From: Mycobacterium sp. 852014-52450_SCH5900713
GTDB lineage: Bacteria > Actinomycetota > Actinomycetes > Mycobacteriales > Mycobacteriaceae
Assembly: GCF_001667075.1 (NCBI RefSeq)
Contig: NZ_LZIL01000062.1
Coordinates: 1-64,000 of the forward strand
Length of the DNA: 64,000 nucleotides
Reading direction: 5' to 3'
Shown: in pieces, positions 55,347 through 64,000 of the stretch
Layout of the letters: each line of letters opens with the position of its first letter
Position numbering within the stretch: position 1 is the stretch's first letter
The notes under the pieces: model-generated
What the model saw: only the letters and a program-made list of their open reading frames with translations
Told to the model about the DNA's origin: nothing
The model's database searches: none
Made by a program: the position numbers and the translations under genes

Positions 55347-55879
55347 GTCGCCGCCTTCGCGTGGGCGTTCTCGGGGGTCTGCAGCCGGGACACGATGTAG
55401 CGCACGACCGCCCCGGGATTGCGGCGGTTGGTGTCGACGCGGATCGTCGACACGCGCCGGTACAGCGGGACCCGCTCGGCCATCAGCGCTTTGTATCTCT
55501 CGGCCCGGTCCGGGCCGGCGAGCAGCGGGCGCACGGCGCTGCCGCCGGTGCGCCGCACGCCCTCGTTGGCGCTGATCTCCAGGTAGATGACGGTGTGGCC
55601 GGCGAGCGCCGCGCAGACCCCCGGGCTGGTAACGGCCCCACCGCCGAGCGACACCACGCCGTCATGGTCGGCCAGCGCGGCGCGCACCGCGCCCTCCTCG
55701 ATGCGGCGGAACTCCTGCTCCCCCTCCGCGGCGAAGATGTCGGCGATGCTGCGCCCGGTCTGCTGCTCGATCGCCGCGTCGGTGTCGAGGAACCCGACAC
55801 CGAGCGCCTTGGCCAGGCGCCGCCCGATGGTGGACTTGCCCGAGCCGGGCAGCCCGACGAGTACGGCCCTGGGTGCCAT
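55343..55879 (-). CDS. aroK: Shikimate kinase
   Basis: AroK phosphorylates shikimate. The 178 residues contain the P-loop GLPGSGKST (about residues 9-17), the shikimate-binding FLDTDAAIE, FRRIEEGAV and the GGGAV segment. The ATG at 55879 is chosen for the family N-terminus MAPRAVLVGLPG; the open frame upstream is an aroC shadow. It overlaps the aroC stop by 1 bp. Confidence 0.97.
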   Translation of the reverse strand: MAPRAVLVGLPGSGKSTIGRRLAKALGVGFLDTDAAIEQQTGRSIADIFAAEGEQEFRRIEEGAVRAALADHDGVVSLGGGAVTSPGVCAALAGHTVIYLEISANEGVRRTGGSAVRPLLAGPDRAERYKALMAERVPLYRRVSTIRVDTNRRNPGAVVRYIVSRLQTPENAHAKAAT

Positions 55880-57084
55880 CACGCGGTACCCCGGGCGGCC
55901 GGCGCTTCCCGGTCGGCGACCGCGCGCTGATACGCCTCGATGTTGCGGCGGGTTTCGGTGAGCGAATCGCCGCCGAACTTCTCCAGCGCCGCCCGGGCCA
56001 GCACCAACGCCACCATGGCCTCGACCACGACGCCTGCGGCCGGCACCGCGCACACGTCCGAGCGCTGGTGGATGGCGACGGCCTCGTCGCCGGTCGCCAT
56101 GTCGACGGTGGCCAGCGCCCGCGGCACGGTGGAGATGGGTTTCATTGCGGCGCGCACCCGCAGCGGCTGCCCGTTGGTCATGCCGCCCTCGAGCCCGCCC
56201 GCACGGTTGGTCGAGCGGACCACACCGTCGGGTCCGGGATACATCTCATCGTGGGCGCGGCTACCGCGGCGGCGGGCGGTTTCGAACCCGTCGCCGATCT
56301 CCACGCCCTTGATGGCCTGGATGCCCATCACCGCGGCGGCGAGCTGGCTGTCGAGCCGGTTGTCGCCGCTGGTGAACGAACCCAGCCCGACCGGCAGACC
56401 CGTGGCCACCACCTCGACCACGCCGCCGAGGGTGTCGCCGTCCTTCTTGGCCGCCTCGATCTCGGCGATCATGGACTGCTCAGCCTCTTTGTCGAAGGCG
56501 CGCACCGGGCTGTCGTCGATCGCGGGCAGGTCTTCCGGGCGGGGCGGCGGGCCGTCGTAGGGAGCCGACGGACCGATCGCGATCACGTGCGAAAGCACCT
56601 CGACACCCAGGGCCTGGCGCAGGAAGGACCGCGCGACGGTGCCCACCGCGACGCGGGCTGCCGTCTCCCGGGCGCTGGCCCGCTCCAGCACCGGCCGGGC
56701 GTCGTCGAAGCCGTACTTGAGCATGCCCGCGTAATCGGCATGGCCGGGCCGCGGCCGGGTGAGCGGTTCGTTGCGCGCGACATTGGCCAGCTCCGCCGGG
56801 TCGACCGGGTCGGCGGCCATCACGGTCTCCCACTTGGGCCACTCGGTGTTGCCGATCTCGATGGCGATGGGGCCGCCCAGCGTGATGCCGTGGCGCACCC
56901 CGGAGAGCACGGTCACCGCGTCGCGCTCGAACTTCATCCGCGCGCCACGGCCGTAACCGAGCCGGCGGCGGGCCAACTGGTCGCCGATATCGGTCGAGTT
57001 GACCTCGACGCCGGCGACCATGCCCTCGAGCATGGCCACCAAGGCGCGGCCATGGGACTCCCCGGCGGTGATCCAACGCAACAC
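55879..57084 (-). CDS. aroC: Chorismate synthase
   Basis: AroC (aroF in Rv nomenclature, Rv2540c) makes chorismate from EPSP with reduced FMN. The 401 residues show all three signatures: GESHGRALVAMLEG near the N-terminus, RPGHADYAGMLKYGFDDARPVLERASARETAARVAVG in the middle, and the C-terminal ATVDMATGDEAVAIHQRSDVCAVPA. It is the first gene of the aroC-aroK-aroB-aroQ cluster, 57 bp downstream of the prepilin peptidase. Confidence 0.97.
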   Translation of the reverse strand: MLRWITAGESHGRALVAMLEGMVAGVEVNSTDIGDQLARRRLGYGRGARMKFERDAVTVLSGVRHGITLGGPIAIEIGNTEWPKWETVMAADPVDPAELANVARNEPLTRPRPGHADYAGMLKYGFDDARPVLERASARETAARVAVGTVARSFLRQALGVEVLSHVIAIGPSAPYDGPPPRPEDLPAIDDSPVRAFDKEAEQSMIAEIEAAKKDGDTLGGVVEVVATGLPVGLGSFTSGDNRLDSQLAAAVMGIQAIKGVEIGDGFETARRRGSRAHDEMYPGPDGVVRSTNRAGGLEGGMTNGQPLRVRAAMKPISTVPRALATVDMATGDEAVAIHQRSDVCAVPAAGVVVEAMVALVLARAALEKFGGDSLTETRRNIEAYQRAVADREAPAARGTA

Positions 57085-57141
57085 CCGATCATCTTCCCAT
57101 GTGCGCCCGGGTGGGCTTAAATCCGCGCGTGGCCGTCGGGC

Positions 57142-57564
57142 TCACATCAGCACCAGGCCGATTGCGGCGGCGGTGGCCGCGCACATCGAGGGGCCGTGCG
57201 GCACCGACGCGGCGTCCGCGCCGCCGAGCAGGCCCCACGACACGGTCAGCAGCGGCGCCGCCAGCGCCGCCAGGAACCACACCCCGACGCCGAAACAGCC
57301 GGCCAGCGCCCCCAGGCCGATCGCGAGCTTGACGTCTCCCGCCCCCATCCCCGCCGGGGCCACGGAATGCACCAGCAGATAGACCGCGGTCAACGCCGTC
57401 GCCCCTGCGAGGGCGGGCCAGCCGCGCCCGGACACGGCGGCCGCCAGCAGGATCATCCCGGCCCCGGGCAGCGTCAGCAGGTTCGGCAACCGGCGCTCGC
57501 GGATGTCGTAACCGCTCAACACCGCCAGCCAGACCAGCACCGCGACCGCCGCAGTCACCCGCAT
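57142..57564 (-). CDS. A24-type prepilin peptidase-like membrane protein (Rv2551c-like)
   Basis: A 140-residue membrane protein. It matches the peptidase core of type IV prepilin peptidases, with the first catalytic aspartate in SGYDIRERRLPNLLTLP and the second in the GxGD motif MGAGDVKLAIGLG. The N-terminal methylase domain of longer PilD proteins is absent, as in FlaK-like and Flp-type enzymes. It could process Flp pilins encoded elsewhere. It lies between aroE and aroC. Confidence 0.87.
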   Translation of the reverse strand: MRVTAAVAVLVWLAVLSGYDIRERRLPNLLTLPGAGMILLAAAVSGRGWPALAGATALTAVYLLVHSVAPAGMGAGDVKLAIGLGALAGCFGVGVWFLAALAAPLLTVSWGLLGGADAASVPHGPSMCAATAAAIGLVLM

Positions 57565-57575
57565 GCCGCGGGACG

Positions 57576-58394
57576 CTAGCCCAAGGCGGCGGCCATCGCC
57601 TCTCGCGGCGCCGGCAGGCCTGTGAATAGCTCGACCTGGGTGACGGCCTGATGCAGCAGCATCTGCAGGCCGCTGATCACGCGCCCGCCGGCGTCGGCGA
57701 CCGCGGCGGCCAGCGGCGTGGGCCACGGGTCGTAGACGGCGTCGAGCAGCACCGGGATGGCCGCGAAGGTGTTCGCATACCGCGCCCCGACCTCGGCGGG
57801 AATCGTGCTGACCAGCACCTCCGCGCCGGCCACCGCGGCGGGCAACTCGTCGCTGTCCAGACCCACGAACCGCGTCGACACCCCGATTCCCGTGCCGAGC
57901 TCCACCAGCCGGGCGGCCTTGTCCGGATTGCGCGCGACGACGGTGATGGCGGTGACGCCCAGCTGGGCCAGCCCCAACACGGCCGCCGGCGCGGTGCCAC
58001 CCGACCCGCACACCAGCGCCGGCCCGGCCGCTGACCCCAGCGCCCCCGCCACGCCGTCGATGTCGGTGTTGTCCGCCCGCCAGCCCGCTTCCGTGCGGAC
58101 CAGGGTGTTGGCCGACCCCACCCGCTCGGCACGTTCGGTGCGCTCGTCGGCGAACCGCAACGCGGCGAACTTGCCCGGCATGGTCACCGACACCCCGACC
58201 CACTCGGGTCCGAACCCGCCGACCACCGCCGGCAGCTGCTCGGCGTCGCACTCGATCCGCTCGTAGGTCCAGTCGTGCAGCCCCAGCGCCCGGTAGGCGG
58301 CCAGGTGCAGTTGCGGGGACTTCGAGTGGGCGATCGGCTTGCCGAGCACCGCCGCTTTTCGCGGTGCGCCGTCAGCGCGCGCTATCGAGGACAC
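57576..58394 (-). CDS. aroE: Shikimate dehydrogenase
   Basis: AroE reduces 3-dehydroshikimate to shikimate with NADPH. The 272 residues include the substrate-binding GKPIAHSKSPQLHLAAYRALG, the catalytic lysine region SVTMPGKFAALRF, the NTDIDG motif and the glycine-rich VCGSGGTAPAAVLGL. The GTG at 58394 overlaps the mltG end by 23 bp and gives family length. The open frame extends to 58604 but only as a shadow of mltG, so the exact start is uncertain. Confidence 0.92.
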   Translation of the reverse strand: MSSIARADGAPRKAAVLGKPIAHSKSPQLHLAAYRALGLHDWTYERIECDAEQLPAVVGGFGPEWVGVSVTMPGKFAALRFADERTERAERVGSANTLVRTEAGWRADNTDIDGVAGALGSAAGPALVCGSGGTAPAAVLGLAQLGVTAITVVARNPDKAARLVELGTGIGVSTRFVGLDSDELPAAVAGAEVLVSTIPAEVGARYANTFAAIPVLLDAVYDPWPTPLAAAVADAGGRVISGLQMLLHQAVTQVELFTGLPAPREAMAAALG

Positions 58395-59613
58395 CGTTGC
58401 GCTTAGCCAGCTCGATGTTGGCCAGATGCTGCTGATAATCCTTGGTGAACAGCGTCGTCCCCTGGGCATCGATGGTGACGAAGTACAACCAGTCACCGGG
58501 CTCGGGATGCTCGGCGGCGTGCAGGGCGTCCACCCCGGGCGAACAGATCGCGGTCGCCGGCAACCCCTGCGACACGTAGGTGTTCCACGGCGTCTTCTGG
58601 GCACGGTCGGCGTCGGTGGTGGCCACTTCCCGGCGGTCCAGCGGGTAGTTGACCGTCGAGTCGAATTCCAGCGTGTGGTGAGCGTGCAGGCGGTTGTAGA
58701 TGACCTGTGCGACCTTCGCGAAGTCCTGCGACTTGGATTCCTGCTCGACCAGCGACGCCACCACCAGGATGTCGTAGGGCGACAGGCCCATGGCCTGGGC
58801 GGTGTCGACCAACCCCGACTTCATGTACTCCACGGCGCCGGCGCTGATCAGGCCCGACAGGATCGTCTCGGCCGACGTAGAGGGGTCGACGTTGAAGGTG
58901 CCCGGCGCGATCAGCCCCTCGATCCGGCGATGGTCCTTGCCGAGCTCGGTGAACGGCTCGAGCGCCCACGGCGGCACCGCCAGGGCCGCGGGCGCGCTGT
59001 TGGTCGCCGCCGCCCGCAGCTCCTCCACCGCGACGCAGTGCTGGTTGCCGTCCAGGGTCACGCAGGTGGCACGGGAGATCAGCGTCAGGATCCCCGGGGT
59101 CACCTTGTTGGTCTTCATGTCGGTGGTGTCGTCGAGCTGGCGGCCTTCCGGGATGACCAGCCGGCCCACCCGGCTGTTCGGGTCGGCCAGCCGCTCGACG
59201 GCATTGGCCGCCGGGATCTCGGTGCGCATCCGGTAGAAGCCGGGCTGGATCGAAGAGATCTTGGTGTTGCCGTGCGCGGCGTTGACGAATGCCCGAACGG
59301 TCTTGGTCACCTGCTCGTGCTGCAGCGTCTCCCCGACCATGGTGGTCGAGTCACCGTCCTTGATCTGAATCACGATGTCGCGCTTGCCGGTTCCGGTGTA
59401 GTCGTCGCCGGAGCCGAATACCGTGTGCCACAGCTTGGCGCCGACGAAGACTCCCACCAGCACGACGACGGCGACGACCGCGAGCATGATCTTGCCGGCG
59501 AACCGCCGCCGGCGACGCCCCCGCTCGGCCCGGTTCCGGGAAACGCGGCTCCCTTTGCGCGACGAACCGACCGCTTCGGGCTCGGCCCGTTCGCGCCGTG
59601 CGCTGTCAACCAT
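58372..59613 (-). CDS. mltG: MltG-like endolytic murein transglycosylase (YceG)
   Basis: MltG cleaves nascent peptidoglycan strands at the membrane. The 413-residue protein has a charged arginine-rich cytoplasmic N-terminus (1-40), one membrane helix (about 41-64) and a periplasmic YceG domain. The catalytic glutamate lies in VVASLVEQESKSQDFAKVAQVIYNRL (about residue 277). It overlaps ruvX by 8 bp, the common alaS-ruvX-mltG-aroE order of actinobacteria. Confidence 0.94.
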   Translation of the reverse strand: MVDSARRERAEPEAVGSSRKGSRVSRNRAERGRRRRRFAGKIMLAVVAVVVLVGVFVGAKLWHTVFGSGDDYTGTGKRDIVIQIKDGDSTTMVGETLQHEQVTKTVRAFVNAAHGNTKISSIQPGFYRMRTEIPAANAVERLADPNSRVGRLVIPEGRQLDDTTDMKTNKVTPGILTLISRATCVTLDGNQHCVAVEELRAAATNSAPAALAVPPWALEPFTELGKDHRRIEGLIAPGTFNVDPSTSAETILSGLISAGAVEYMKSGLVDTAQAMGLSPYDILVVASLVEQESKSQDFAKVAQVIYNRLHAHHTLEFDSTVNYPLDRREVATTDADRAQKTPWNTYVSQGLPATAICSPGVDALHAAEHPEPGDWLYFVTIDAQGTTLFTKDYQQHLANIELAKRNGVLDSAR

Positions 59614-60115
59614 CGGTGGAGTCCCCCGCCGTCAGGGTGGCTCGGCGTTGGTCGAGCCAGCTCTGCAGGATGGCCACCGCGGCCGCCTGGTCGATCACCG
59701 CCCGCTGCTCCCTGGCGCGCACGCCGGCCGCGCGCAGCGATCGCTGCGCGCTGACGGTGGTCAGGCGCTCGTCGGCCAGCCGCACGGGCGTCGGGGCGAT
59801 GCGCTGGGCCAATGCGTCGGCCAGCTCCATCGCGTCGACCGCCGACGGACCGGTGCGGTCGGCCAGTGTCCGCGGCAACCCGACGACCACCTCGACCGCC
59901 CCGAGCTCCGCGGCCAGCTCGGCCAGCCGCCGCACGTGTTTGCCGGAACGGTCGCGGCGCACGGTTTCCACGGGCGTGGCCAGGATGCCGTCGGGGTCGC
60001 TGCAGGCGACACCGATGCGCACGCTGCCCACGTCGACGCCGAGCCGTGGGCCCCGTCCGGGATCCTGGTCAGGGTCGCCGGGCCGGTCGGGCAGGCGATG
60101 CTCTGTGGGAACCAC
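59606..60115 (-). CDS. ruvX: RuvX/YqgF Holliday-junction resolvase-like protein
   Basis: A 169-residue RNase H-fold protein (Rv2554c). The N-terminal GVDVGSVRIGVACSDPDG holds the first acidic residue, LADERLTTVSAQ the second, and VIDQAAAVAILQSWLD the third. Roles in junction resolution or 16S rRNA 5' processing are known for relatives. The GTG start follows the alaS stop without a gap. About 20 proline- and acid-rich residues precede the fold. Confidence 0.94.
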   Translation of the reverse strand: MVPTEHRLPDRPGDPDQDPGRGPRLGVDVGSVRIGVACSDPDGILATPVETVRRDRSGKHVRRLAELAAELGAVEVVVGLPRTLADRTGPSAVDAMELADALAQRIAPTPVRLADERLTTVSAQRSLRAAGVRAREQRAVIDQAAAVAILQSWLDQRRATLTAGDSTDG

Positions 60116-62821
60116 TCAGCCGACCCGCGCTATCTCAGAGCGGACGGCCTCGAGCGCGGCGTCGATGCGGGTCGGGTCCTTTCCGGAACCCTGCGCGAGA
60201 TCCGGTTTGCCCCCGCCGCGGCCGTCGACGGTCGCGGCCAGCTGCTTGATCAGGTCATTGGCGCGGATCCCGAGGTCTTGGGCGGCCGGGTTCGCGGCGA
60301 TCGCGTAGGGCACGGTGCCGCCCTCCCCTTCCGCGATCAGCGCCACCACGGCGGGGTCGCTGCCCAGCTTGCCGCGAATGTCGCCCACCAGGGAACGCAG
60401 GTCGCCCGCCGTCATCCCCGCCGACATCCGTTGCGCCACCACACGGACGTTACCGATACGCTCCGCGCCGGCCGCGGCGTTGGGCGCGGCGGCGCGCGCC
60501 CCGGCCAGCCGCGCGCGTTCGAGTTCCTTCTCGGCGGCCTTGAGCCGCTCCACCAGGCCGGCCACCCGGATGGGCACCTCGTCGGACGGCACCTTCAGCG
60601 ACGAAGCCAGCCCAGCCATCAGGGCGCGCTCCTTGGCCAGGTGGCGGAACGAGTCCAGCCCGACGTAGGCCTCCACGCGGCGCACCCCGGAACCGACCGA
60701 CGATTCGCCCAGGATGGTCACCGGCCCGATCTGCGCCGAGTTGTGGACATGGGTGCCACCGCAGAGTTCCAGCGAGAACGGGCCGCCGATCTCCACCACC
60801 CGCACCTGCTCCGGGTAGCTCTCGCCGAACAGCGCGACCGCCCCCATGGCCTTGGCCTTCTCGAGCTGCTCGGTGAAGGTGTGCACCTCGAAGTCCGCCT
60901 GGACGGCCTCGTTGGTGACCTCTTCGATCTGCGTGCGCTGCTCGTCGGACAGCGAACCCTGCCAGTTGAAGTCGAACCGCAGGTAGCCCGGGCGGTTCAG
61001 CGACCCGGCCTGAACGGCGTTGGGGCCGAGCACCTGTCGCAGCGCGGCGTGCACCATGTGGGTGCCCGAGTGACCCTGGGTGGCACCGCGGCGCCATTCC
61101 GGGTCGACCGCCGCCACCACGGTGTCGCCCTCCACGAATTCGCCGGACTCGACGTTAATCCGGTGCACCCACAGGGTTTTGGCGATCTTCTGCACGTCGG
61201 TGACCGCCGCGCGGGCGCTCTCGCCCGCCCCGGTCCCGGTGATGGTGCCCTCGTCGGCGATCTGGCCGCCGGATTCGGCGTACAGCGGGGTGCGGTCCAG
61301 CACGAGTTCGACCTGGTGCGCCCCGGCCCCTTCCGTTTGCGAGCCGTGGGTGACCACCGGCACCCGCTTCCCGTCGACGAAGATGCCCAGAATCCTTGCC
61401 TCGGAAGCCAGTTCGTCGAATCCGGTGAATTCGGTTGGGCCGGCGTCGACCAGCTCGCGGTAGGCGCTCAGGTCGGCGTGCGCGTGCTTGCGGGCGGCGG
61501 CGTCCGCCTTGGCCCGGCGGCGCTGTTCGGCCATCAGTTCCCGGAAGCCGATCTCGTCGACCTGCAGGCCGGCCTCGGAGGCCATCTCCAGGGTCAGCTC
61601 GATCGGGAAGCCGTAGGTGTCATGCAGCGTAAAGGCATCCGAGCCGGAAATCGCTTTCTTACCAGACGCTTTCGTGGTGCCGGCCACCTCGTCGAACAGC
61701 TTGGAGCCGGCCGCCAGCGTGCGGTTGAACGCGGTCTCCTCGGCGACGGCGATGCGCCTGATCCGGTCGAAGTCGGCGACCAGTTCGGGATACGACGGCC
61801 CCATCGCGTCGCGCACGGTTGCCATCAGCTCGCCGACGATCGGGCCTTCGATGTCGAGCAGCTTGGCCGACCGGATCACCCGGCGCAGCAGGCGGCGCAG
61901 CACGTACCCGCGCCCATCGTTGCCGGGAGTGACGCCGTCTCCGATCAGGATCGCCGCGGTGCGGCTGTGGTCGGCGATGACCCGGTAGCGCACGTCGTCC
62001 TCGTGATTGCCGGCGTCGTAACCGCGCGGCGCACGGGCGGCCACGGCATCGATGACGGGCCTCAGCAGGTCGGTCTCGTAGACGTTGTGCACGCCCTGCA
62101 GGACGAACGCGACGCGCTCGACGCCCATGCCGGTGTCAATGTTCTTGCGCGGCAAGGGCCCTAGGATTTCGAAGTCGGTTTTGCCGGTGCCCTCGCCGCG
62201 TTCGTTCTGCATGAACACGAGGTTCCAGATCTCGATGTAGCGGTCTTCGTTGGCCACCGGGCCCCCGCCGACGCCGAACTCCTCGCCGCGGTCGTAGTAG
62301 ATCTCCGACGACGGGCCGCATGGACCGGGGATGCCCATGGACCAGTAGTTGTCTTCCATGCCGCGGCGCTGGATCCGCTCGGGCGGCAGCCCGGCGATGT
62401 CCTGCCACAGCTGCACGGCCTCGTCGTCGTCGAAATAGACCGTCGTCCAGATTCTTTCGGGGTCCAGGCCGTAGCCACCCTCGGACACGCCGTTGGTCAG
62501 CAGGGTCCACGCCAGCTCGATGGCGCGGCTCTTGAAGTAGTCGCCGAACGAGAAGTTGCCGGCCATCTGGAAGAAGGTGTTGTGCCGGGTGGTGATGCCC
62601 ACCTCGTCGATGTCGGGCGTGCGGATGCACTTCTGAATGCTGGTGGCCGTCGAATACGGCGGTGTGCGGGCGCCCAGGAAGTACGGCACGAACTGGACCA
62701 TGCCCGCGTTGACGAACAGCAGGTTGGGGTCGTCGAGGATCACCGATGCGCTGGGCACCTCGGTGTGACCCGCCTTCACGAAGTGATCAAGAAACCTCTT
62801 CCTGATCTCGTGTGTCTGCAC
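60116..62821 (-). CDS. alaS: Alanyl-tRNA synthetase
   Basis: AlaRS charges tRNA-Ala and edits mischarged Ser/Gly. The 901 residues comprise the class II aminoacylation core (1-450; motif 2 around IRTPDIDEVGITTRHNTFFQMAGNFSFGDYFK), the editing domain (about 550-760; GHSGTHMVHAALR and the zinc-type CGGTHV), and the C-Ala domain with the DGRGGGKPDLAQGSG glycine-rich motif. The start is a GTG at 62821. Confidence 0.97.
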   Translation of the reverse strand: MQTHEIRKRFLDHFVKAGHTEVPSASVILDDPNLLFVNAGMVQFVPYFLGARTPPYSTATSIQKCIRTPDIDEVGITTRHNTFFQMAGNFSFGDYFKSRAIELAWTLLTNGVSEGGYGLDPERIWTTVYFDDDEAVQLWQDIAGLPPERIQRRGMEDNYWSMGIPGPCGPSSEIYYDRGEEFGVGGGPVANEDRYIEIWNLVFMQNERGEGTGKTDFEILGPLPRKNIDTGMGVERVAFVLQGVHNVYETDLLRPVIDAVAARAPRGYDAGNHEDDVRYRVIADHSRTAAILIGDGVTPGNDGRGYVLRRLLRRVIRSAKLLDIEGPIVGELMATVRDAMGPSYPELVADFDRIRRIAVAEETAFNRTLAAGSKLFDEVAGTTKASGKKAISGSDAFTLHDTYGFPIELTLEMASEAGLQVDEIGFRELMAEQRRRAKADAAARKHAHADLSAYRELVDAGPTEFTGFDELASEARILGIFVDGKRVPVVTHGSQTEGAGAHQVELVLDRTPLYAESGGQIADEGTITGTGAGESARAAVTDVQKIAKTLWVHRINVESGEFVEGDTVVAAVDPEWRRGATQGHSGTHMVHAALRQVLGPNAVQAGSLNRPGYLRFDFNWQGSLSDEQRTQIEEVTNEAVQADFEVHTFTEQLEKAKAMGAVALFGESYPEQVRVVEIGGPFSLELCGGTHVHNSAQIGPVTILGESSVGSGVRRVEAYVGLDSFRHLAKERALMAGLASSLKVPSDEVPIRVAGLVERLKAAEKELERARLAGARAAAPNAAAGAERIGNVRVVAQRMSAGMTAGDLRSLVGDIRGKLGSDPAVVALIAEGEGGTVPYAIAANPAAQDLGIRANDLIKQLAATVDGRGGGKPDLAQGSGKDPTRIDAALEAVRSEIARVG

Positions 62822-62904
62822 TTCTGGTCCGCTTCTTCCTGTTTGCTTTTTGTGCGTGGACGTCTATTCCAGCGTATTCGCCGGAATTGCTGGCTATCGG
62901 GCCG

Positions 62905-63306
62905 CTAACCCTCCAGAAAGCTCAACCGCACCGAGCGGTGCGGGTTGTCCCGGTTCAGGTCGACCAGCACGATGCTTTGCCACGTGCCCAGCATCGGCTC
63001 GCCGGCGGAGACCGGCACCGTCACCGACGGCGCGACCAGCGCCGGCATCACGTGATCGGCGCCGTGGCCCGGCGAGCCATGCGAGTGCCGGTAACGGTCG
63101 TCGCGCGGCAGCAGCCGTTCCAGCGTGTCGAGAAGGTCGTCGTCGGAGCCGGCCCCGGTCTCGATGATGGCGACGCCCGCCGTCGCGTGCGGGACGAACA
63201 CGTTGCACAAGCCGTCGCCCCGCGACCAGCAGAAGCCCCGCACCGCCTCGGTCAGATCGACGATGCGGCGCCGTGTGGTGTCCACGTCGAGCACATCGGT
63301 ATGCAT
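62905..63306 (-). CDS. YjbQ/UPF0047 family protein
   Basis: A 133-residue single-domain protein (Rv2556c). It has the signature GLCNVFVPHATAGVAIIETG (about residues 32-51) and a later HSHGSPGHGADHVMPALVAPSVTVPV with conserved histidines, ending in GTWQSIVLVDLNRDNPHRSVRLSFLEG. Relatives form trimers and show weak thiamine-phosphate synthase activity. TAGGCT (63314-63319) lies 7 nt before the ATG, suggesting a leaderless mRNA. Confidence 0.9.
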   Translation of the reverse strand: MHTDVLDVDTTRRRIVDLTEAVRGFCWSRGDGLCNVFVPHATAGVAIIETGAGSDDDLLDTLERLLPRDDRYRHSHGSPGHGADHVMPALVAPSVTVPVSAGEPMLGTWQSIVLVDLNRDNPHRSVRLSFLEG

Positions 63307-63464
63307 CCGAACCAGCCTACGGCGCACCTGTTGCGACCAGCCAATCGTTTGTGAGCGCGACCACATCAAGGCATTGCGGCGCGCAACGGGCAGGAGGAAG
63401 GTTACTGATGGGCCGGTCGCCCACCGGGCCCCTTCGGTACAAGCCCCAACAGAGGAGGTCGGCC

Positions 63465-64000
63465 GTGTACGCACGCTCCACCACCATCCAGGCGCAACCC
63501 TTATCGGTAGATATCGGTATCGCGCACGTTCGCGACATCGTCATGCCGGCCCTCATGGAGATCGACGGGTGTGTCGGACTGTCACTGTTGGTCGACCGGC
63601 AGTCCGGAACCTGCATCGCCACCAGCTCGTGGGACAGCATCGACGCCATGCGCGCCAGCGCCGAACGGGTCGCCCCGATCCGCGATCAGGCCGCGCTGAT
63701 GTTCGACGGCAGCGCGCGGGTCGAGGAGTGGGACATCGCTTTGCTGCACCGCGACCATCCGTCCCGTCCGGGGGCCTGCGTGCGAGCCACCTGGCTCAAG
63801 GTGGTGCCTGATCAGCTGAGCCGATCCCTGGACTTCTACCGGACGTCGGTGCTGCCGGAGCTGGAGGATCTCGACGGGTTCTGCAGCGCCAGCCTGCTGG
63901 TCGACCATCCCGCGTGCCGGCGGGCGGTGTCCTGCTCGACGTTCGACTCGATGGACGCCATGGCCCGCAACCGCGACCGGGCCAGCGAATTGCGCAGCAG
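63465..64000 (+). CDS. Rv2557/Rv2558-like protein (partial, runs off the window)
   Basis: The visible 178 residues are nearly all of a protein of about 225 residues related to M. tuberculosis Rv2557 and Rv2558, which are reported to be induced under starvation or in granulomas. It contains two repeats of a dimeric alpha-beta-barrel-like unit (MPALMEIDGCVGLSLLVDRQ and LPELEDLDGFCSASLLVDHP). The GTG at 63465 has AGGAGG 6-11 nt upstream. The stop lies beyond the window. Its biochemical function is unknown. Confidence 0.88.
   Translation, partial: MYARSTTIQAQPLSVDIGIAHVRDIVMPALMEIDGCVGLSLLVDRQSGTCIATSSWDSIDAMRASAERVAPIRDQAALMFDGSARVEEWDIALLHRDHPSRPGACVRATWLKVVPDQLSRSLDFYRTSVLPELEDLDGFCSASLLVDHPACRRAVSCSTFDSMDAMARNRDRASELRS

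Overview
The window is chromosomal DNA of a mycobacterium, most likely a slow-growing non-tuberculous species related to the M. avium complex. Base composition is high in G+C. Nearly every gene has a recognisable M. tuberculosis counterpart, including the mycobacterial signatures mIHF, LprG/P55, TB8.4-like, CuvA and the Rv2557 family. Rv numbers quoted below are from memory of the H37Rv gene order and were not searched.

Layout. (1) 1-6476: tail of a 13E12-type HNH gene, a WS/DGAT acyltransferase, and the tightly overlapping operon uvrC-rapZ-cuvA-whiA on the minus strand. (2) 6772-14219: a TB8.4-like secreted protein, riboflavin genes (ribBA-ribH, ribE, ribD), two small exported proteins and the lprG-P55 lipid export operon. 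(3) 14216-21632: rpe, rsmB, fmt, a methyltransferase facing a MarR repressor, priA and a YhhN-family membrane protein. (4) 21631-25088: two HSL-type esterases and a Baeyer-Villiger-type monooxygenase in one direction. (5) 25168-29169: metK, coaBC, rpoZ, gmk and mihF on the minus strand. (6) 29636-38772: an orphan HTH-Mop protein, then the pyrimidine operon pyrR-pyrB-pyrC-(membrane protein)-carA-carB-pyrF with a PyrR-binding RNA motif in its leader. (7) 39003-47207: accessory stretch with a cellulose-binding-domain protein, a methyltransferase, a STAS protein, a beta-lactamase-fold hydrolase, an acetyltransferase, an MFS transporter and a two-component system whose regulator and kinase genes converge. 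(8) 47204-64000: a block matching Rv2531c-Rv2557: large PLP decarboxylase, nusB, efp, pepQ, the shikimate cluster aroQ-aroB-aroK-aroC, a prepilin peptidase, aroE, mltG, ruvX, alaS, a YjbQ protein and a truncated Rv2557-like gene.

Most of the window is housekeeping, packed into operons with 1-4 bp start/stop overlaps. The least ordinary part is the two-component locus at 43960-47207. The response regulator is cotranscribed with a repeat-containing membrane protein; the histidine kinase lies tail to tail with it. Two near-identical 8+3+8 bp direct-repeat boxes sit before the regulator operon and between the kinase and a small exported protein, which suggests one small regulon. Other points of interest are a vestigial MarR-controlled promoter left by loss of a methyltransferase gene, a perfect 16-bp palindrome before a small exported protein, overlapping divergent start codons of lipI and the YhhN gene, and many genes with a TANNNT box 6-8 nt before the start codon, as in leaderless mycobacterial mRNAs. 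No tRNA, rRNA, CRISPR array, intact insertion sequence or prophage was seen.
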